This document shows, in pieces, positions 6,729 to 12,625 of a stretch of 16,796 bases of DNA; the first letter of the stretch is position 1; each line of letters starts with the position of its first letter. The DNA is from a bacterium. GTDB lineage: Bacteria; JAHJDO01. Location of the stretch: NCBI GenBank assembly GCA_030611945.1, contig JAUWOV010000038.1:1-16796 (forward strand). The letters are read 5' to 3'. The position numbers were made by a program, and so were the translations under genes. The notes below the pieces were generated by a model, which saw nothing but the letters and a program-made list of their open reading frames with translations, was not told the origin of the DNA and did no database searches.

Positions 6729-7492
6729 ATAGCGAAAAAGAAATTGTTAGTTTAAGAAATATTTATGTGGATTATGATGGTCAGACTGTCTTGGAAGATG
6801 TGAGTCTTTCTATAAAAGCAAATGACTTTTTGGGTATAATTGGACCGAATGGAGGGGGAAAGACTACGTTGCTTAAAGTAATCCTTGGCTTGATAAATCC
6901 AAAGGAGGGCGAAATCAAAATTTTTGGAAAAAATCCTGATAAGGTAAGGAGATTTGTAGGATATGTTCCGCAGACCCGTATTTTTGATCGGGAGTTTCCT
7001 ATAAATGTTTGGGATGTTGTGTTGATGGGCAGACTTTCCAACACCAGCCTATTAAAATATTACAATGAGGAGGATAGGAATATTACCCATCAAGCTCTCA
7101 GGGCAGTAGAAATGTTTGATTTCAAATATAGACAAATAGGCAAACTTTCCGAAGGTCAGAGACAAAGGGTTTTTATTGCTAGAGCTCTTGTCTCTGAACC
7201 TAGACTTCTTCTTCTTGATGAACCGACAGCAAGTGTTGATACGCATATGCAGCAAGGAGTTTATGATTTGTTGAAAGGATTAAAGGATAAAATGGCAATT
7301 GTCTTAGTGTCGCATGATATTGGAGTAATTTCGAGTTTCGTAGATAAGATTGCTTGCCTTAACCGCAAGCTTTTTTACCATAACTCAAAAGAAATAACCA
7401 GAGAAGATCTGGAGACAGTCTATCAATGTCCCGTAGAGATGATAGCGCATGGTGTTCCTCACAGGGTAATGAAGGAGCATAAAGAAAAATGA
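6725..7492 (+). CDS. znuC: zinc ABC transporter, ATPase subunit
   Basis: A 255-residue ABC ATPase that hydrolyses ATP on the cytoplasmic face to drive metal import. All motifs are intact: Walker A GPNGGGKT at 40-47, Q-loop Q83, signature LSEGQ at 141-145, Walker B LLLLDE at 161-166 and the H-loop H197 in LVSHD. The GPNGAGK consensus has G for A, common in metal importers. The C-terminal tail ([15 protein letters not shown]) is typical of ZnuC/MntB-type ATPases. It overlaps znuA upstream and znuB downstream by four bases each (ATGA), so the three subunits are probably produced in step. Confidence 0.93.
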   Translation: MNSEKEIVSLRNIYVDYDGQTVLEDVSLSIKANDFLGIIGPNGGGKTTLLKVILGLINPKEGEIKIFGKNPDKVRRFVGYVPQTRIFDREFPINVWDVVLMGRLSNTSLLKYYNEEDRNITHQALRAVEMFDFKYRQIGKLSEGQRQRVFIARALVSEPRLLLLDEPTASVDTHMQQGVYDLLKGLKDKMAIVLVSHDIGVISSFVDKIACLNRKLFYHNSKEITREDLETVYQCPVEMIAHGVPHRVMKEHKEK

Positions 7493-8313
7493 TAGAAGCA
7501 TTGCAATATGAGTTTATAAGAAATGCTTTATTGTCTGCAATACTTGCCAGCATTGCCTGTGGGATTATCGGGACGTATGTTGTCGTAAAAAGAATAGTTT
7601 TTATAAGCGGCGGTATTGCTCATGCTGCATTTGGCGGTATTGGGTTGGGATATTTTTTGGGAATTAATCCAGTACTGGGAGTTATACCTTTTAGCATTGC
7701 TTCTGCGCTGGGTATAGGATTGGTAAGCAAAAAGAGTAAACTTCCTGAAGATACGACCATCGGGATTTTTTGGTCAATGGGAATGGCTCTAGGTGTTATC
7801 TTTATTGGGCTTACTCCAGGTTATGCCCCCGACCTTTTTAGCTACCTTTTTGGCAATATTTTAACTGTGCCCTCTTCTGATATAAGGTTAATGCTTATTC
7901 TAGATACCATCATTATTGTGGTAGTGAGTTTACTATATAAAGAATTTTTAGCTCTTTCTTTTGATGAAGAATTTGCAAAAACATCAGGGATCAAAGTTAT
8001 GACCCTTTATTTAGTTCTTTTGAGCCTCGTTGCGATCACAGTAGCAATGCTTGTGAGGATTGTTGGTATTATTCTGGTAATTGCTTTATTAACAATTCCT
8101 GCTGCAATCGCAAAACAGTATACAGATAGTTTAAGAAAAATGATGTTTCTCTCCATTCTTTTAGGCGTTATGTTTACCCTGTGTGGCTTATGGTTTTCTT
8201 ACTTTTTTGACATGGCATCCGGAGCAACAATCATCTTGTTTTCAGGGTGTGCTTTTGGGATTTCTTCAACATATAAAAGTATCACTAAACGCTTGCATAA
8301 TGCACGCATGTAA
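7489..8313 (+). CDS. znuB: zinc ABC transporter, permease subunit
   Basis: A 274-residue, strongly hydrophobic ABC-3 family permease forming the inner-membrane channel for the metal delivered by ZnuA. The family signature is visible: [29 protein letters not shown] near residues 28-57, then a series of membrane segments, [19 protein letters not shown] around residues 187-205 and a C-terminal helix rich in small residues. The H in [10 protein letters not shown] is conserved in the family. The ATG overlaps the znuC stop. The protein is full length. Zinc rather than manganese specificity is taken from znuA's His-rich loop and the Fur/Zur context, not from this subunit. Confidence 0.92.
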   Translation: MIEALQYEFIRNALLSAILASIACGIIGTYVVVKRIVFISGGIAHAAFGGIGLGYFLGINPVLGVIPFSIASALGIGLVSKKSKLPEDTTIGIFWSMGMALGVIFIGLTPGYAPDLFSYLFGNILTVPSSDIRLMLILDTIIIVVVSLLYKEFLALSFDEEFAKTSGIKVMTLYLVLLSLVAITVAMLVRIVGIILVIALLTIPAAIAKQYTDSLRKMMFLSILLGVMFTLCGLWFSYFFDMASGATIILFSGCAFGISSTYKSITKRLHNARM

Positions 8314-8328
8314 TATTTTTTATTTAAT

Positions 8329-8349
8329 AAACAGAAACGGCTTCTATTT
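8329..8349 (+). promoter_or_regulatory. inverted-repeat operator, site 3 (before small His-rich gene)
   Basis: AAACAGAAA, spacer CGG, then CTTCTATTT. Sixteen of eighteen arm positions agree with the perfect site at 5292-5314, and the same 9-3-9 spacing is kept. It lies only 12 bases before the ATG at 8362, so bound repressor would sit over the start of that transcript and might control the receptor gene behind it as well. Confidence 0.65.
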
Positions 8350-8361
8350 AGAACAAGAGAT

Positions 8362-8673
8362 ATGAAAATTATTATTAGGATGGGACGAATTTTAGGCATT
8401 GTATTGTTCGTGAGCGGTGTCGTTCTTTATCTTTTATTTGCCTCGTTTCATCCTTTGCTTCATAACCACCATGCAGATGGAAAACATCATCCAGATTGTC
8501 CTGCCTGCAACTTTTTACTTACAGCCGCTTTTTCTGATATACCTGAGATAGTTGTTTTTCCCGCTATTTCATATCACGCAGTCTTTGTAATGCTTCCTTA
8601 CTATCATCAACCATACCAACAGTTATTTTATTATTCTCATTCCAATCGCGGACCTCCTGTAAATTTCGTTTAG
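8362..8673 (+). CDS. small His/Cys-rich membrane-anchored protein (DUF2946-like)
   Basis: The product has 103 residues: one hydrophobic N-terminal segment (about 9-28), then a metal-binding-looking stretch with H30, H34, H36, H37, H42, H43 and the pair C46-x-x-C49 (DCPAC), a hydrophobic middle and a tail ending NRGPPVNFV. The layout, with His cluster, CPxC and a terminal RGPP, resembles the small DUF2946-type proteins found beside TonB receptors and metal genes in proteobacteria; the assignment is from memory. A periplasmic metal-binding or metal-passing role is inferred from the residues and the place between znuB and the receptor. The palindrome right before it suggests control by the same repressor. 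The ribosome site is poor (AAGAGA), and a later ATG at 8380 is a possible alternative start. Confidence 0.72.
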   Translation: MKIIIRMGRILGIVLFVSGVVLYLLFASFHPLLHNHHADGKHHPDCPACNFLLTAAFSDIPEIVVFPAISYHAVFVMLPYYHQPYQQLFYYSHSNRGPPVNFV

Positions 8674-8758
8674 CAATAAAATCCTATCATTTTAAGTTTC
8701 AAAAAAAGGTAGGCGTATCTTTTATATAAAATCTTTAAAATTTAAGGAGGATTGTATT

Positions 8759-10801
8759 ATGCGAAAACTATTGGTTGTATTTTTAATGTTAACATTTCTT
8801 ATACACGGAGTATTACTTTATGCTCAGGATATAGGCAAAACAGTGTTTAAATTAGGAGAAGTTGTTGTATCGGCAAAGGAAGGAAAAGAAGCGGGAAAAT
8901 TAGAAGGCAAGAGCAAGATAAAGAGTGAAGTTCTTAAAACACATAAAATTGTGGATCTTGCGGAAATTCTTTCTGATGAAATGATAACAGCCAGTATGAT
9001 CAGAAAAAGCGGCTATGGGAATGAAGTTGGCTTGAGGGGTTTTTCACAGTCAAACTTGAGGTTCTTTGTAGACGATACTATTGTTGAAGGAGCCTGCGGC
9101 AGTAGAAAAGACCCTTCTTTCTCGCATATCGGTTTGCTAGGCGTTGACCGCATAGAAGTGACAGAGGGCCCGTTTGATGTGACCAAAGCAGGCGCGCTTG
9201 GCGGGAGCGTCAATGTGGTTACGAAAAAACCGCAAGAGGGGTTTCATGGTGAACTGCTTGAAAAAATTGGAAGTCACGGCTATTGGAGTAATGGAGCCTA
9301 CTTCACAGGCGGGAATAAACTAATTCAGGCATTGCTTGGCTACAATTACTCTCAGGCGGATCAATATAAAGACGGAGACGGTAATTCGCTAAACAGCTTT
9401 AATCATGGTTACAGCGAAGAAGGCAAAGGCATGAAGGAATTTAAAAAACATGATGCTTGGGGTAAATTGCAGTTCAGGATAACGGATGACCAAACACTTA
9501 TTCTCTCACATACCTACGGATACGCTCATGATGTTATGGCGCCGCGGGCAGGAATGGATATAGAAACCGAAAGAACAAATTTAAGCAGCGCTGAATATAT
9601 CTTTAATGACCTTGGAGATTACTCGGACAAATTAACGGTATCATTTTATCATAACAAGATAGAGCATAATCCTTACAATAAGTATAGAGACGCTTCAATT
9701 ACAGATGGGTATGTTAAAGCTAACGATGTGGAGACAATTACTATTGGCGGGAAAATAGAGAATGAGCAGTCAACGGATTTTGCCGATTTTACCTATGGTT
9801 TTGATATATATCGCCGTAAATGGAATGGCTATATGTTTAATAAAGACACCGGCAAGACAATAAAATCCGATTTCTTTCCTGACACAAGTGCTCTTGGCTC
9901 AGGTCTTTACCTAAAAGCGGATAAAGATATTGATAAGTGGTCATTAGGCGCTGGTATTCGCGGCGACTATTTTGAAACAAAAGCCAATGATCTAAAAAAC
10001 GGGAGTCTTAGATACAGCCAAAAACTGACAGATACCAACGGAAATACGAATATATTTCCCAGCGGATATGCTACGGCAAAATATCACATCAATGAGCAGT
10101 CTGATATTTTTGGCGGAATTGGACGCAGTGTCCGCACTCCTACGCTTGCTGAACGCTATCTTCAGGCTTCCAATGGTTTCTATGGCAATCCTGATTTAAA
10201 AGAAACAAAAAACACAGAAGCTGACCTTGGATATCAAACGAATATTGGGAGAGTTAACTTCAGAATAAAAGGGTTTTACAGCTGGCTGGAGGATTACATT
10301 TATCAGCAGGCTAAACCAAAAACATGGACAAATATAAACGCTCATATTTATGGCGGCGATGTGAGTACTCTTACAGATATTGGAAATGATTTTTCAATAG
10401 GCGCGGCAGTAGCTTATCAACAAGGCAGAAAGGATTCTTATCCGGACAATAACTCAGATAAAGATCTTGCGCAGATTCCACCATTAAAGACTAAACTCAG
10501 CATAAACTACGACAATTCTAAGTTCTTCGGGATATTGGAATGGATCTGTTCGGGAAATGCTAAGGACGTTGATGCTGATGCAGGAGAGCAGAAAATGAAG
10601 GGTTGGGATGTGTTTAATTTTAGAACAGGGTATAAGTATAAACAGGTAACATTTAATATTGGCGTAGATAACATATTTGATAAGAAATACGCTGTGGCTA
10701 ACTCCTATGAGTGGGATGTTGTTGGAGGATCATCAGCAGCGCCGAATATAGTAAGTGAGCCCGGTAGATTTATTTACACAAGTCTTTGTTACGCATTTTA
10801 A
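8759..10801 (+). CDS. TonB-dependent outer-membrane receptor, probably for a metal
   Basis: A 680-residue receptor that would import a ligand through the outer membrane using TonB energy. Residues 1-22 are a signal peptide (LLYA before QD). The TonB-box-like segment VFKLGEVVVSA is at 29-39. A plug domain follows (VGLRGFSQSNLRFFVDD near 90-106; VDRIEVTEGP; AGALGGSVNVVTKKP), then a beta barrel ending in the aromatic residue F (CYAF). The plug segment EGACGSRKDP (C113) resembles the GCPNHMDPP segment of copper receptors such as OprC/NosA, but the methionine four residues after the cysteine is lysine (K117). Together with the neighbouring znu genes and the His-rich small protein this favours a metal ligand, zinc or copper; iron-siderophore uptake is the main alternative. 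A strong AAGGAGG ribosome site precedes it. Confidence 0.9.
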   Translation: MRKLLVVFLMLTFLIHGVLLYAQDIGKTVFKLGEVVVSAKEGKEAGKLEGKSKIKSEVLKTHKIVDLAEILSDEMITASMIRKSGYGNEVGLRGFSQSNLRFFVDDTIVEGACGSRKDPSFSHIGLLGVDRIEVTEGPFDVTKAGALGGSVNVVTKKPQEGFHGELLEKIGSHGYWSNGAYFTGGNKLIQALLGYNYSQADQYKDGDGNSLNSFNHGYSEEGKGMKEFKKHDAWGKLQFRITDDQTLILSHTYGYAHDVMAPRAGMDIETERTNLSSAEYIFNDLGDYSDKLTVSFYHNKIEHNPYNKYRDASITDGYVKANDVETITIGGKIENEQSTDFADFTYGFDIYRRKWNGYMFNKDTGKTIKSDFFPDTSALGSGLYLKADKDIDKWSLGAGIRGDYFETKANDLKNGSLRYSQKLTDTNGNTNIFPSGYATAKYHINEQSDIFGGIGRSVRTPTLAERYLQASNGFYGNPDLKETKNTEADLGYQTNIGRVNFRIKGFYSWLEDYIYQQAKPKTWTNINAHIYGGDVSTLTDIGNDFSIGAAVAYQQGRKDSYPDNNSDKDLAQIPPLKTKLSINYDNSKFFGILEWICSGNAKDVDADAGEQKMKGWDVFNFRTGYKYKQVTFNIGVDNIFDKKYAVANSYEWDVVGGSSAAPNIVSEPGRFIYTSLCYAF

Positions 10802-10827
10802 AAAGCATTAACTTAAACTCACCCTGA

Positions 10828-10881
10828 CCCTCTCTTGCCCTGAACCAGAGTTTCTCTCGGTTCGGGGCTTGACAGAGAGGG
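10828..10881. repeat. long imperfect palindrome (REP-like) between receptor and exbB
   Basis: The outer arms CCCTCTCT (10828-10835) and AGAGAGGG (10874-10881) pair exactly. The inner arms CCCTGAACC (10838-10846) and GGTTCGGGG (10859-10867) pair with one G-T wobble, and the tip AGAG-TTT-CTCT folds again. No T-run follows on either strand at the right distance, so it is not a standard terminator. The CACCCTGACCCTCTC flavour and high GC contrast with the AT-rich surroundings and recall dispersed intergenic palindromic repeats. Confidence 0.55.
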
Positions 10882-10907
10882 AAAAAGGTAGCAGAAGTAT
10901 AAAAAAT

Positions 10908-10912
10908 GGAGG
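10908..10912 (+). promoter_or_regulatory. Shine-Dalgarno that sets the exbB start
   Basis: GGAGG lies five bases before the ATG at 10918. An in-frame ATG at 10906 would put this sequence inside the coding region and has no ribosome site of its own. Confidence 0.7.
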
Positions 10913-10917
10913 TTATA

Positions 10918-11544
10918 ATGTTTGAATTTTTTCTAAAAGGCGGATTTTTGATGTGGCCGATATTTCTATGTTCAGTAATATCAATTGCTCTTATCCTGGA
11001 ACGTTTTTACTATTTGCACAAGGAGAAGATTGATATTTCTGAATTTTTCTCTCAAATAAAGGAACTTTTAATGAAGGGAAAAAGAGACAAGGCACTCACA
11101 GTTTGCCGGCAAAATGGAGGTTCATTTGGAAGAGTATTATCTGTGGGCATTCAAAATCATAGAAGAAATCTTCAGCATCAGGAAAAAGTTGTTTCCCGCA
11201 TAGGTTCCAGCGAAGTGAGAAACTTAGAAAAACACTTAAGAGGTTTAGCTGTTATTGGCAATATCACTCCTCTTCTGGGTCTGCTTGGCACTGTTACAGG
11301 AATGATTAAGGCGTTTATAAAGATTCAGGAGTTGGGCGGCAGTGTAGATACTTCTGTTTTGGCAGGTGGAATTTGGGAGGCTCTTCTTACTACTGCTGCG
11401 GGGTTATCCGTGGCTATACCAACCATGGTCTTTTATCATTATTTTGAGGCGAGGGTGGATAACATAGCTGTGCAGATGAAAGACGCTGCTCAAGAGCTGC
11501 TTGAACTTTTCGGAGCTAAAGAGGATGAGCCTTATGGAATTTAA
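10918..11544 (+). CDS. exbB: ExbB/TolQ/MotA-family proton channel protein
   Basis: The 208-residue inner-membrane protein has the ExbB layout: one helix near the N-terminus (about 12-30), a large cytoplasmic part and two helices (about 108-130 and 153-175). The conserved threonines and small residues that line the pore are visible in NITPLLGLLGTVTGM and ALLTTAAGLSVAIPTM. With ExbD it uses the proton gradient to energise TonB. It starts a three-gene set with exbD and tonB, lying just downstream of the receptor gene, so this unit probably serves that receptor. TolQ is close in sequence, but tonB two genes on favours ExbB. The stop overlaps the start of exbD by 11 bases. Confidence 0.9.
   Translation: MFEFFLKGGFLMWPIFLCSVISIALILERFYYLHKEKIDISEFFSQIKELLMKGKRDKALTVCRQNGGSFGRVLSVGIQNHRRNLQHQEKVVSRIGSSEVRNLEKHLRGLAVIGNITPLLGLLGTVTGMIKAFIKIQELGGSVDTSVLAGGIWEALLTTAAGLSVAIPTMVFYHYFEARVDNIAVQMKDAAQELLELFGAKEDEPYGI
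11521..11524 (+). promoter_or_regulatory. Shine-Dalgarno that sets the exbD start
   Basis: GAGG within the last codons of exbB lies nine bases before the ATG at 11534. The ATG at 11525 abuts it directly, and a TTG at 11501 has no better site. Confidence 0.5.
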
Positions 11545-11962
11545 AAGACGAAAAAAGATTCATACGCAGCTGGACATTGCGCCATTAATAGATATTGTCT
11601 TTTTGCTTCTTATCTTTTTTATGCTCTCTTCTCACTTTATCACTCAATCAGGTATAAAGATTATCCTGCCAAAAGCGGTTACTGCAAAATTACATCAGGA
11701 AGAAGATATTGTTATATTTATCTCTGAACATAACAATCTGTATTTGAACAAAGAGCCTCTGACATTGGATGCTCTTCTGATTAAATTAAAGGCAAAAGTG
11801 AAACAAAGCGAAAAAAAGACAGTAATTATCAAAGCAGATGAAAGGATTAATTTGGGGCTGGCAGTGAAGGTTATGGATATTGCTAAACAGGCAGATGCAG
11901 AAGGATTAATAATCTCCGCTAAAATAGAGCAACAAGACATAGGAACACAAAAGCACGAATAA
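11534..11962 (+). CDS. exbD: ExbD/TolR-family proton-motive protein
   Basis: A 142-residue protein: a short basic cytoplasmic N-terminus (MEFKRRKK), a single membrane helix with the essential aspartate D20 in PLIDIVFLLLIFFML, and a periplasmic domain from about residue 40. The Asp is the one protonated during channel function in the family. ExbD assembles with ExbB and moves or activates TonB. The start was placed at 11534 by ribosome-site spacing; upstream in-frame starts would add up to 11 residues that overlap exbB. The gene is followed by tonB with a single base between stop and ATG. Confidence 0.88.
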   Translation: MEFKRRKKIHTQLDIAPLIDIVFLLLIFFMLSSHFITQSGIKIILPKAVTAKLHQEEDIVIFISEHNNLYLNKEPLTLDALLIKLKAKVKQSEKKTVIIKADERINLGLAVKVMDIAKQADAEGLIISAKIEQQDIGTQKHE

Positions 11963-11963
11963 A

Positions 11964-12578
11964 ATGATTGAAGACAAGATAATAAAAATAGCGCTTGTGG
12001 TTTCTCTTGCAGGACATTGTCTGTTTTTAGGTGTGCCTGGATTCAATTTATCTGCTCCTAAGACTCAAGAAAAAAAAGATATTACTATTGAAATAAAAAT
12101 AGAAAGACCAGCTCTTTTGCCAAAGATAGATGTGATGGGAAAAGAGAAAAAAATAAAGAATGAAGTTATAGAAAATCCAGAACCTAAAGAGCAAACTAAA
12201 GAAGCAACTTTAAAGAAAGAGATCATAGAAAAACCAAAGCAAAAGCCGCCTCTGGAGTCTGTTAAGATAAACGATTCTCAAGATGAATCAATGCTCAGGT
12301 ATCAGGATATGGTCAAGCAAAGGATTGAACAGGCAAGAAGATATCCATTATGGGCAAGGAGGCAGAAAATAGAGGGAGCGGTTTATCTTAGATTTGCAAT
12401 TTTATCAAACGGGACATCTCAAGAAATCAGGATTTTACGTTCTTCTGGATTCAAAAGACTGGACAAGGAAGCAATTGCTATCATAAAAAGAGCGGAACCT
12501 TTTCCGCCAGTCCCAAAAGAAATATGCGCTTCTGAACTTCAAATGGAGATTGCCATTGTCTTCAATATCCATGATTAA
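11964..12578 (+). CDS. tonB: TonB energy-transducing protein
   Basis: The 204-residue protein has the three TonB parts. One membrane helix (about 7-25) contains S14 and H18 with the S-x-x-x-H spacing of the functional TonB helix. A Lys/Glu/Pro-rich linker (about 35-108) would span the periplasm. The C-terminal domain (about 110-204) has the family pattern RYPLWARRQKIEGAVYLRF, then ILRSSGFKRLDKEAIAIIKR and PFPPVP. This domain contacts the TonB box of the outer-membrane receptor. The linker is charged rather than strongly Pro-rich and is short. There is no clear ribosome site, so translation is probably coupled to exbD, which ends one base before. It is the only TonB in the window and pairs naturally with the receptor upstream. 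Confidence 0.88.
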   Translation: MIEDKIIKIALVVSLAGHCLFLGVPGFNLSAPKTQEKKDITIEIKIERPALLPKIDVMGKEKKIKNEVIENPEPKEQTKEATLKKEIIEKPKQKPPLESVKINDSQDESMLRYQDMVKQRIEQARRYPLWARRQKIEGAVYLRFAILSNGTSQEIRILRSSGFKRLDKEAIAIIKRAEPFPPVPKEICASELQMEIAIVFNIHD

Positions 12579-12586
12579 AATTGTCT

Positions 12587-12614
12587 TTGACTACATAAAT
12601 AATCGTGATAGAAT
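12587..12614 (+). promoter_or_regulatory. possible promoter of the CDF-SPFH operon
   Basis: TTGACT (12587-12592) and TAGAAT (12609-12614) are separated by 16 bases. Transcription would begin only about five bases before the ATG at 12626, which also lacks a ribosome site, so the message could be leaderless. The -10 box is half of a 13-base palindrome TAGAATTATTCTA (12609-12621). Confidence 0.45.
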
Positions 12615-12625
12615 TATTCTAAATT

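Noticed and set aside
8674-8758. A Zur-like operator directly before the TonB receptor
   Set aside because: The gap was searched by eye and holds no TAGAAA/TTTCTA inverted repeat; only A/T-rich sequence and a strong ribosome site are visible.
10869-10903. TTGACA (10869) with TATAAA (10898) as an exbB promoter
   Set aside because: The 23-base spacing is too long, the -35 lies inside the palindrome stem, and transcription would start over the ribosome site.
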